Below, one piece after another: positions 54,977 to 61,691 of a stretch of 64,000 bases of DNA (positions are counted from its first letter, which is position 1; each line of letters begins with the position of its first letter). The stretch is from Ralstonia sp. UNC404CL21Col (GTDB lineage: Bacteria; Pseudomonadota; Gammaproteobacteria; Burkholderiales; Burkholderiaceae). The notes beneath the pieces are model-generated. The model was given only the letters and a program-made list of their open reading frames with translations, was not told the DNA's origin and searched no databases. Location of the stretch: contig NZ_KK211140.1 in the NCBI RefSeq assembly GCF_000620465.1, positions 499,964-563,963 on the forward strand, written 5' to 3'. The translations under genes were made by a program, and so were the position numbers.

Positions 54977-55291
54977 ATGAAGACCCGTTTTCGTATTGAT
55001 GGCCACTTGCTTGAATGTACGTCTGAGCCCTTGGAAGGCACGTACTTTCGAGTCTCTTGGAATCTTCGGGCGGTAGATCGCCCCGTATCCGAAGAGCCGT
55101 TGCAAGCCGAGTCGTATGTCTGCCGAGCCGGCACCGAAGCAGAGGCGCAGGACGTCGTGCTGACTCGCGCACGGCTGATGAGCGGGCTCCGCCTAGGCAG
55201 CGCCCTGGCGGTCGAGCCGTCTGAGCCTGACCCCACCACCCAGACGAACCCCAATGTGGCTCCTGATGCACCGCTTGTGAGTGGTCGTTAA
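54977..55291 (+). CDS. Cassette gene A1: small protein of unknown function, paralogue of A2
   Basis: I do not recognise this 104-residue protein. Its core, GTYFRVSWNLRAV...ESYVCRAGTEAEAQD...RARLMSGLRLG, is clearly related to the A2 protein at 55967-56185 (YFEVSWQAVRE...ETYICRAGSEEEAED). A strand-rich start and a final helix are likely. The last 25 residues or so are Pro/Asp-rich and absent from A2. It is soluble. It lies 57 bp before B1 on the plus strand, opposite to the phage tail genes. Confidence 0.7.
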   Translation: MKTRFRIDGHLLECTSEPLEGTYFRVSWNLRAVDRPVSEEPLQAESYVCRAGTEAEAQDVVLTRARLMSGLRLGSALAVEPSEPDPTTQTNPNVAPDAPLVSGR

Positions 55292-55348
55292 CGCGGCTGC
55301 CTACACATTCCCTATACTCCGGGGAGCACCCCCTAATTAGAGGTATGC

Positions 55349-55711
55349 GTGTCGCCATCGCCGCCGCCATCGTGGGCACTCAACATACTGCGCGACGTCG
55401 CCGAAGGCTTTTACGGCAGAGGTAACGTGTTGCTCGCAGATGACCAAGCGGACAAGGTCAGAGCAGCTTACTACGCTTACTGGGACGCCCTGGGTCAGCC
55501 GGACAGTGAAGTGCACCGGTGCCTGGCCACCGCGCTCTTTTCCGCAGAGACCATTCGAATTGAGTTTGTTCAGCCCACCGTCGCCGTGATGATCGGTGAA
55601 GTCGGGCTCATCGACCCAGTAGATAAAATTTGCACGTCTGGCTCCGGTCACTGCGAATTTTTGCCAAAGGAAGTTGTGCTAGCCCATGCGGGCGATACCA
55701 AGGAAGACTGA
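55349..55711 (+). CDS. Cassette gene B1: small helical protein, paralogue of B2
   Basis: The 120-residue protein of unknown function shares with B2 (56254-56523) the pattern DKVRAAYYAYWDALGQPDSEVHRCLATALFSAETIRIEF (given here in part as AYYAYW, SEVHRCLA, LFSAETIRI). B1 has an extra C-terminal part of about 45 residues. The start seems to be GTG at 55349, with AGAGG 7 bases upstream. It is followed by a strong terminator 80 bases later, so A1-B1 is probably one transcript. Confidence 0.65.
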   Translation: MSPSPPPSWALNILRDVAEGFYGRGNVLLADDQADKVRAAYYAYWDALGQPDSEVHRCLATALFSAETIRIEFVQPTVAVMIGEVGLIDPVDKICTSGSGHCEFLPKEVVLAHAGDTKED

Positions 55712-55790
55712 CCGACTGCACCATTACCTCCGTGCCGCTCGCTTTCGAGTGTGCGGCACCCCGGGAGGGGTGTGCCTCCCGTCCCTCGGA

Positions 55791-55821
55791 AGCCAAGCGT
55801 GTCCACGCTTGGCTTTTTTTT
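55791..55821 (+). terminator. Strong terminator closing the A1-B1 cassette
   Basis: AGCCAAGCG pairs perfectly with CGCTTGGCT over a 6-base loop and is followed by a run of eight T. Confidence 0.92.
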
Positions 55822-55826
55822 CTTGG

Positions 55827-55901
55827 CGAATGAACGCCCACACGGCGCGTGCCGAGCTGCGGCCGATGGGGCTCGTGTGGCGTGCCATCGAACTTGCAGC
55901 C
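55827..55901 (-). pseudogene. Fragment of a second P2-like tail completion gene S
   Basis: On the minus strand the frame reads KFDGTPHEPHRPQLGTRRVG, which aligns with NPDGTPYEPRKPQLRHKRGG of the larger S remnant at 56594-57042. The DNA is also similar (GATGGCACGCC start and CCGCAGCT shared). Only about 25 codons remain. Confidence 0.6.
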
Positions 55902-55966
55902 GCCCCTATCGACAACCGCTGAATTGGTATGCACTTTGCTCCCCCCACGATGTGGAGGAAAGTCCT

Positions 55967-56185
55967 ATGACGCGCACATCACGCGTGCACGGGTTCACCG
56001 TTCAATGTTCGGCCCACCCTCTTGAAGCACCGTATTTCGAGGTGAGTTGGCAGGCCGTTCGTGAGCAGGAACTCCTGAAGGGCGAGACCTATATCTGCCG
56101 CGCGGGTAGCGAGGAGGAGGCAGAAGATGCTGTCGCCAATCGAGCAAAGTGGATTGTCGGACTCCACCTATCACGGGGGCTCTGA
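55967..56185 (+). CDS. Cassette gene A2: small protein of unknown function, paralogue of A1
   Basis: The 72-residue soluble protein reads MTRTSRVHGFTVQCSAHPLE and then YFEVSWQAVRE...GETYICRAGSEEEAEDAV...WIVGLHL. It aligns along its whole length with A1 but lacks A1's tail. GGAGG lies 9 bases before the ATG. It is followed 68 bp later by B2, as A1 is by B1. Confidence 0.7.
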   Translation: MTRTSRVHGFTVQCSAHPLEAPYFEVSWQAVREQELLKGETYICRAGSEEEAEDAVANRAKWIVGLHLSRGL

Positions 56186-56253
56186 AGCGATAACGGTCGG
56201 CCGTCTGCACTGCCCCTAGCTCCGCTGTTCCAGCCCGATGACAGAGGTGAAAC

Positions 56254-56523
56254 ATGAGCAATTCGAGAGCGCAAAGCGTCTTGGATGAACTGTGCGAGCA
56301 GGTCGGTGAACATTACAACCGGAAGCGGTTCATTCTGCGGGGCCGCGAGGCCGAGACCGTCCGTAATTGCTACTACCGATACTGGCTGGCGAGCGGGAAA
56401 CCGAATTCCAGATTGCACAAGCGCATCGCCCGATCGGTGTTTGCAAGTCGGAACATTCACCTGCGCATCCTCCTGCCGGCACTTGCCCGGTTGAGCGGGC
56501 ACAACAGCCACGCTGCTCAATAG
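56254..56523 (+). CDS. Cassette gene B2: small basic helical protein, paralogue of B1
   Basis: The 89-residue Arg-rich protein shares with B1 the pattern (A)E/DxVRxxYYxYW...SRLHKRIARSVFASRNIHLRI. It may be all-helical and nucleic-acid binding by charge, but no motif proves this. It is convergent with the S remnant, with 70 bp between them that hold a CTGCTCA/TGAGCAG inverted repeat. Confidence 0.65.
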   Translation: MSNSRAQSVLDELCEQVGEHYNRKRFILRGREAETVRNCYYRYWLASGKPNSRLHKRIARSVFASRNIHLRILLPALARLSGHNSHAAQ

Positions 56524-56593
56524 GGGGCGCTGCTCAGTTTGCGGGGCGCGGGTGAGCAGAGGTGCCGGCCTGGCCGACGCCTCGGGCGGCCAG

Positions 56594-57042
56594 TCATCTC
56601 GCCATGTGTTCAAAGATGAGATCGACAACGCGCTCGCTGTCAGCGTCTTGCAGCCCTAGTAGCTCTCGTGCCGCGTATTTGACGGTAAGCCCGCTCGCGC
56701 GTTGACGCGATCCCGCAGCCCAAAGTGATGCACGGCGGCAACGCGTTTCACTTCGTCCCGGAAAGTCACGACCGCCATGTTCGGGCTCGCCTCGATGCGC
56801 ATGGACTTTGCCATGCGCAGCCTTGTGAACATCCCCCGTCGAATGCCGCCGCGCTTGTGCCGAAGCTGCGGCTTGCGCGGCTCGTACGGCGTGCCATCAG
56901 GGTTGCGCTGCGCGGCGATGCGCGATGACTGCCGGGGGCGCAGCTCCACCGAAACCGCGCGGGCCAGCGCCCGCCGCTGCGGGGCTTCCAGCTTGGCAAG
57001 CAGGCCGACCAGGTAGGCGTCCAGCTCGTGCAGGTTGCTCAC
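56594..57042 (-). pseudogene. P2-like tail completion protein gpS, frameshifted near its end
   Basis: The frame from GTG at 57042 (with GGAGG) encodes a virion morphogenesis protein of the P2 gpS type (LARAVSVELRPRQSSRIAAQ; NPDGTPYEPRKPQLRHKRGG; HHFGLRDR). It stops early at 56656. Reading past a one-base shift near 56690 restores the family's ending YAARELLGL... and a stop at 56594. The gene is thus broken by a single-base deletion. Its start overlaps the R stop as GTGA. Confidence 0.82.
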
Positions 57043-57377
57043 GCAGGCCTCCACGTGGCCGGGTCGTCGTCTGCGTTGATCGGCTCGGGATGGTGTTCGA
57101 CCTGGTAGCCGCGGCCATCCACCTTGACCGTCACGCTCCCGGAGAGCTGCAGCTTGACCGAGATGTCGACCGTGTCGTGCGGGAGGATCTCTGCTTCGAA
57201 CTTGAAGGCGTCTTCCCGCTTGTCTGGATTGGTGAATGCGTCGGGTTGGTGGGTGCGCACCCAGGCCAGAACGGGCACGACGATGGTGTCAGAGCTGTCC
57301 GGGTAGTCGCCTGACTGGGCGTGAGCGAGCACGCCGGACGGCGCGATACCGGGTCGATTCGCGGATGGCCTTGCCAT
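57039..57377 (-). pseudogene. P2-like tail completion protein gpR, missing its start
   Basis: The frame ends VPVLAWVRTHQPDAFTNP...KREDAFKFEAEILPHDTVD...VEHHPEP, which is the last two thirds of P2 gpR. The first 21 codons of the open frame (to about 57315) do not fit the family, so the 5' part seems to be lost by a deletion. It overlaps the S start. Confidence 0.8.
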
Positions 57378-57636
57378 TCGTCGCCGCTCTGCCCTGGAAA
57401 AAGATCACAGCGTGCGGGCGAAATAAGTGCGACGCCTGTCCGCGAATGAGCGTAGATTGGGATCAGACGCTGCCGCAGTCAGCGCACTCGGCAGTTGGTA
57501 GGGGTGCTCGACGTTGTCCCTGGCGTTCTTCGCTTCAGGTTGTGCGGGAACGGCGAGCACCGGCGAGATCGCCCCTTGCGTGCCCGTGGACAGTCGACCG
57601 AGTGGGCATCTGCTGCATAACCGTAGAGGGGCAAGC
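57378..57636 (+). other. Spacer between the phage R remnant and the cold-shock-like gene
   Basis: I see no gene or clear repeat. An open frame from TTG at 57514 runs into the cold-shock gene, but its start portion (FFASGCAGTA) is not part of that family. Confidence 0.4.
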
Positions 57637-57846
57637 ATGGATAGAGAACAGGGTGTCGTGAAGTGGTTTGACTCTCGGAGTGGGGTCGGCCTCATCGAGC
57701 CCCAACGAGGTGGAGATGACGTCATTGTTATTTTTCCGAGGTCATCTGCACTGGATCCTCCTGCACTCCAACACGGGCAGAAAGTCTCTTTCGTTCGAGG
57801 CCTAGGACGCGTGGCGCGTACAGCAACCAAGCTTCTGCTCTTCTAA
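57637..57846 (+). CDS. Divergent cold-shock-domain protein
   Basis: The 69-residue protein begins MDREQGVVKWFDSRSGVGLI and has VIVIFPRSSAL and HGQKVSFVRG. It aligns over its full length with CspA-type proteins. However, the RNP1 motif KGFGFI is SGVGLI, and RNP2 (V/L)FVHF is VIVIF, so three of the nucleic-acid-stacking aromatic or His residues are gone. It may fold as a cold-shock barrel but bind RNA weakly or not at all. The ATG at 57637 has AGAGGGG upstream. It lies alone in the island. Confidence 0.75.
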   Translation: MDREQGVVKWFDSRSGVGLIEPQRGGDDVIVIFPRSSALDPPALQHGQKVSFVRGLGRVARTATKLLLF

Positions 57847-57938
57847 GCCGCGCTTTCGCGCTCGCGCGCCTACGGCCGGCTTTGTTTCCAAGTAAAGGTC
57901 GGATGCTGGCACTGAGAACAATGTGCCCGGGAGGCAAT

Positions 57939-58202
57939 ATGTCGACGCGTACCACTGAGTATCGTGGCTTTCAGATTCATGTGGAGCTTGTTCAGACGTC
58001 CGAGGACATGTTTGATCTGTGGTTCCGGATCGAAGGGCCGATGGAACCCGCAGGCGTGGTAGCCCTCGGCAAGCGGATCAAGGCTCATGGAGGGCCCTTT
58101 TCACGACGATGGGCGCACTTGGTGGGGGAGGTGGCGGGGCGCGCGGCGGTGGATGTGATTCTCGGCCCTGAGGATGTCCCGCCGACGACGCAGGAATGGT
58201 GA
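57939..58202 (+). CDS. Small protein of unknown function in the island
   Basis: The 87-residue soluble protein has a start TTEYRGFQIHVELVQTSED, a strand FDLWFRIEGP and a helix RWAHLVGEVAGRAAVDVIL. No family is known to me. Its layout (GF-x-I strand, x-[FW]-x-[VIF] strand, final helix with spaced Ala) recalls the A proteins. The ATG at 57939 has GGGAGG 6 bases upstream. It is convergent with the transglutaminase-like gene. Confidence 0.65.
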   Translation: MSTRTTEYRGFQIHVELVQTSEDMFDLWFRIEGPMEPAGVVALGKRIKAHGGPFSRRWAHLVGEVAGRAAVDVILGPEDVPPTTQEW

Positions 58203-58215
58203 GCGTGCTAGTAGC

Positions 58216-59076
58216 TTACCAAGTGCAAATGGCTTGGTCGGTAGCCATTGGCAGATCGGCCTTTGGCTCAGCGCTTGGAAGCGCATGGACCTGGACGTTG
58301 GGACATGCGGGTTTGACATCGCCAAAGATCATTGCGATGGGGACTTCAGTGGCATCGCGACCCGTACCGATTCGCAAGAGCCCCATGGGCACCGATGCGT
58401 TTGACGGATCGACCAGGTTCCATTGATTGCCCAGGTAAACCTCGACAAATGCGTGGAAGTCCGGCGGGCCGAGAGCGGGATCGGCGCCGTAATCGACGCT
58501 CGTCGCAAAGCGGGCCGGGATACTTAGTGCACGACACAACGCGATCATCAAGTGAGCATAGTCCCGACATACGCCCTGCCGATCCACCAACGTGCCCACG
58601 GCGGAGGTTCTCTCGTTCGTGGATTGCGGGGTGAACTGTACATACCGGCAGACCCAATCCCGAATCGCAAGGACAAGTGCGTACCCGCGCTGATGCCCGC
58701 CAAACTCCCGGCGCGCGAACCCCATGAGGCGGTCTGATTCGCAATACCGGCTGGGGGCCAGGAAGGGAATAACGTCCAGCGGCAAATCTGCCACACCGAC
58801 CTCAAACAATGATTGCGGCGGTGTGAGCAGGTGATGCAAATCAACCGTCGCTACATAGTTGATCGCGAGGTCGCCGCGCGGCGCCCGCAACCGTAGATGA
58901 CGATTGCGCAGGCCCGGTTCAGTCTGAAGTTTGGTCGGAACAGCAGGGGTCAGTTGCAACGATTCGGCAACGATTGTCTGACGAGCGGTCTGCGCTGCAT
59001 GGAAATTGAAAATGAAGTCTGCAGCCTGATCGTGAATCGCATAAGTTAGGCAGATCGAGTATTGCATTCGAACCAT
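58216..59076 (-). CDS. Transglutaminase-like protein
   Basis: The 286-residue protein has an N-terminal beta domain of the bacterial transglutaminase type (RLRAPRGDLAINYVATV) and the core with the Cys-His-Asp triad: C170 (RQGVCRDYAHL), H208 (PDFHAFVEV) and D223 (WNLVDPSN). Members are peptidases or amide-forming enzymes, and the function here is unknown. AGGAG 5 bases before the ATG at 59074-59076 fixes the start. There is no signal peptide. Its presence inside the island rather than in the core suggests acquired DNA. Confidence 0.85.
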   Translation of the reverse strand: MVRMQYSICLTYAIHDQAADFIFNFHAAQTARQTIVAESLQLTPAVPTKLQTEPGLRNRHLRLRAPRGDLAINYVATVDLHHLLTPPQSLFEVGVADLPLDVIPFLAPSRYCESDRLMGFARREFGGHQRGYALVLAIRDWVCRYVQFTPQSTNERTSAVGTLVDRQGVCRDYAHLMIALCRALSIPARFATSVDYGADPALGPPDFHAFVEVYLGNQWNLVDPSNASVPMGLLRIGTGRDATEVPIAMIFGDVKPACPNVQVHALPSAEPKADLPMATDQAICTW

Positions 59077-59175
59077 GCGAACTCCTGGGGCCCAGCATTG
59101 CTTGGGTGTTTGTTCAGACGATGGCGCTTGAAACGCCACCGGGCAAACCTTCCAATTTGGGTCTTACAGGACCCT

Positions 59176-59460
59176 CTACTCGCCCGCCATGGATTGGCCA
59201 GGCACGAGCCCATCGATGATTTCTTCGGCGCCGTGCGTGGCCGCGCGTTTTGCAGCGCCTACGTTGTCCCACGGCTCGCCTCTCAGACGAAAGACACGGG
59301 AACGCTCATCGTCCAGGGTCTCACCTTCAAGGCAGATGACGACCGAGACGCTGTACGCGCGGTCGGGGCGTTTTTCGTGCCATTCGCGTGGCGGGTTAAA
59401 TGGGTAAATCAGGGGGTAAATTGCGAATCCTTTGTAGAAGGATGTCGGGTAGGTATCCAT
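59176..59460 (-). CDS. Small protein of unknown function in the island
   Basis: The 94-residue protein has SFYKGFAIYPLIYPF, then YSVSVVICLEGETLDDERSRVF and a final helix VGAAKRAATHGAEEIIDGLV. I do not know the family. The layout again resembles the other small proteins nearby. GGGAG 7 bases before the ATG supports the start. It is the same strand as the transglutaminase gene and 99 bp upstream of it. Confidence 0.65.
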   Translation of the reverse strand: MDTYPTSFYKGFAIYPLIYPFNPPREWHEKRPDRAYSVSVVICLEGETLDDERSRVFRLRGEPWDNVGAAKRAATHGAEEIIDGLVPGQSMAGE

Positions 59461-60439
59461 GGCGGATCTCCCATAGGAAAAGCGAGCAGGCCGGGGCTAC
59501 TGGACGTGCTGCTCTGTAGGCAAGACGAGAATGCCCCGGGGCAAGTGAAGTGCGGGCCGCGCCGGAAAACCGGTTCGGCAAAAGGCAGCGTAGGTGGCTG
59601 GATCGAGGTGGGACGTCGGCGACGCGTCGATCAGAGGCGAGGCTAATTTCTCTTGTGCAGGGGCTGATGATTGCCCCGCTGGAATCCGTACCTCACTCTA
59701 CTCCGATATCGGGATCATGGGCTTGGGTATTTTCGGAAGCGGTGTGAGGCGCGTCGCGCTCGCTACATCTGTGTCTTTTTGCTCACAATGCAAACGATCG
59801 TGTCGATGTTAAAGCGGGCGGTGAGAGAGCGGCGTCGCAGACCGTGCGCGCGCCGTTGGGGCCCCGCCTCACCCGCCCGGTTCTTTGAGTTATTTTTCTG
59901 CACCAGCATAGGCGCCCTAAACCGGCCCGAAACAAGACATTTCTGGACGGGAAGAATCACTGCCAAAGCGAGGATATCGGAGTGGACAGGCGGACCACAT
60001 CTCCTGTCCATCGCAATCCTGGTTGCGCTCGGCTCATCTGCAAATCTGGTGGGTTTTCAGAAATTAGCCAAAGAGTGTGCTGCTAAGAAAATCATGTCGT
60101 ATTGCTCGCTCACGCTTGTTATTAACGGCTTCTTTTGCGGCCAACGCATATCGAGCAGGAACTTTGCTGGCGGCGACTTCCAGGCGATCTCTGGCCTGGG
60201 GCGGTGTTAGAGTCCCTAAGGAATCCTTGTTCGCATACCTTTGCTCGATGACCTGTAAAGGCTTGTGCCACAAGGCTTGAGGCCGAAACCGCTTGGGAGG
60301 TTACTGAGATTACCTTTTCCCGATGCCGGCCTGGTGTAGAAAGGGGGAGGGTGTGCCGCTCTCCGCGTGCACTACCGGGCCAGCTACCGATGTTGACTGT
60401 GACGTGCTGGCAGTACGCCAGATTTACGCCAGAAAAGAC
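59461..60439. other. Gene-poor right end of the tRNA-Thr island
   Basis: I see no credible gene in nearly 1 kb. GC content falls in 59700-60250, and frames on both strands (such as plus 59671-60210) lack family features or ribosome sites. It may be remnants of an integrase region, but no tyrosine recombinase motif is visible. Confidence 0.5.
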
Positions 60440-60466
60440 AAAACCCAAGCACTGGCTTGGGTTTTG
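60440..60466 (-). terminator. Terminator of tRNA-Thr
   Basis: AAAACCCAAGC pairs perfectly with GCTTGGGTTTT over a 4-base loop. It is read on the minus strand and runs into a T-rich stretch (TGTCTTTTC). Confidence 0.82.
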
Positions 60467-60476
60467 GGTGATGTCC

Positions 60477-60552
60477 TGGTGCCGCTGACCGGAATCGAAC
60501 TGGTGACCTTCGCATTACGAATGCGCTGCTCTACCGACTGAGCTACAGCGGC
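60477..60552 (-). tRNA. tRNA-Thr (anticodon CGT)
   Basis: The minus strand gives GCCGCTGTAGCTCAG, the anticodon loop TTCGTAA (CGT), the T arm GTTCGATTC and an encoded CCA (60479-60477). The length is 76. The gene's 3' end faces the island, as is common where phages integrate. Confidence 0.95.
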
Positions 60553-60565
60553 GTCGGAAACAGCG

Positions 60566-60595
60566 ATTCTAACAGAACTTTTTGTCGCTCTGCAA
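60566..60595 (-). promoter_or_regulatory. Promoter of tRNA-Thr
   Basis: On the minus strand TTGCAG (60595-60590), an 18-bp spacer and TAGAAT (60571-60566) lie 14 bases before the tRNA. Confidence 0.55.
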
Positions 60596-60628
60596 GAACC
60601 GCTGAAACAACGGCCCTACATGGCGTCG

Positions 60629-61645
60629 TTACGCCGTCTTCTTGGCCTCGAGGTGATACTGCGTGACGCGATCCACCTCGTTTTTCGATCCCAGGACCAC
60701 CGCCACGCGCTGGTGCAGCTTTTCGGGCTGGATATCCAGAATGCGTTGCTCGCCGTTGGTGGCCGCGCCGCCAGCCTGTTCCACCAGGAAGGCCATCGGA
60801 TTGGCTTCATACATCAGGCGCAGCTTGCCGGCCTTGCCCGGCTCGCGCTTGTCCCACGGATACATGAAGATGCCGCCGCGTGTGAGGATGCGATGCACGT
60901 CCGCCACCATCGAGGCGATCCAGCGCATGTTGAAATCCTTGCCACGCGGGCCTTCGGTGCCGGCCAGGCATTCGTCGATGTAGCGGCGCACGGGCGGGGC
61001 CCAGTGGCGCATGTTCGACATGTTGATGGCGAATTCCTTCGTGTCGGCCGGAATCTTCACGTCGCGGCTGGTCAGCACGAAGCTGCCGACTTCGCGGTCG
61101 AGCGTGAACATGTGCACGCCGTTGCCAACCGTCAGCACTAGCGTGGTTTGCGGGCCGTATACGGCGTAACCGGCGGCCACCTGCTTTGCACCAGGCTGCA
61201 TGAAGTCGGCCTCGGTCACGGCTTGGCCGGGCTTGGGCATGTGCAGCACCGAGAAGATCGTGCCGATCGACACGTTCACGTCGATGTTGGACGAGCCGTC
61301 GAGCGGATCGAACAGTAGCAGGTATTCGCCCTTCGGATAGCGGTGCGGAATCTCGTAGAACGATTCCATTTCTTCCGAGGCCATGGCGGCCAAGTTGCCG
61401 CCGTATTCGTTGGCTTCGAGCAGGACTTCGTTGGCGATCACGTCCAGCTTCTGCTGGGTTTCGCCTTGCACGTTGCCGGTGCCAGCCGAGCCGAGCACGC
61501 CGGCAAGGGCCCCCTTGTTGACGCTGTGCGAGATCGCCTTGCAGGCGCGCGCCACGACTTCGAGCAGCAGGCGCAGCTCGGCCGGGATGGTGTTGTGCTC
61601 GCGCTGCTCTTCGATCAGGTAGCGGGTAAGGTTGATGCGCTTCAT
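60629..61645 (-). CDS. fbp: Fructose-1,6-bisphosphatase, class 1
   Basis: The 338-residue enzyme hydrolyses fructose 1,6-bisphosphate in gluconeogenesis. The metal site [15 protein letters not shown], the ASEEMES segment and the sugar-binding region RYIDECLAG...[13 protein letters not shown] with GGIFMYPWD are all present. The ATG at 61643-61645 has AGGAG 7 bases upstream. It follows pepN by 46 bp on the same strand. Confidence 0.96.
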   Translation of the reverse strand: MKRINLTRYLIEEQREHNTIPAELRLLLEVVARACKAISHSVNKGALAGVLGSAGTGNVQGETQQKLDVIANEVLLEANEYGGNLAAMASEEMESFYEIPHRYPKGEYLLLFDPLDGSSNIDVNVSIGTIFSVLHMPKPGQAVTEADFMQPGAKQVAAGYAVYGPQTTLVLTVGNGVHMFTLDREVGSFVLTSRDVKIPADTKEFAINMSNMRHWAPPVRRYIDECLAGTEGPRGKDFNMRWIASMVADVHRILTRGGIFMYPWDKREPGKAGKLRLMYEANPMAFLVEQAGGAATNGEQRILDIQPEKLHQRVAVVLGSKNEVDRVTQYHLEAKKTA

Positions 61646-61691
61646 GGGTTCTCCTGAGACGGGCGCGATTTTACGATACAAGCGATGACAT

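Noticed and set aside
57514..57636. A lipoprotein-like start (FFASGC) in frame with the cold-shock gene
   Set aside because: The cold-shock family begins at the ATG at 57637, which has its own ribosome site. A secreted cold-shock protein would be without precedent, and the TTG start is weak.
59671..60210. A 179-codon plus-strand frame in the right end of the island
   Set aside because: There is no ribosome site and no family feature, and its codon use is unlike that of the neighbours. I searched it for integrase motifs and saw none.
60064..60273. A 69-codon minus-strand frame near tRNA-Thr
   Set aside because: It would need a TTG start without a ribosome site. It looks hydrophilic and plausible, but there is nothing to support it.
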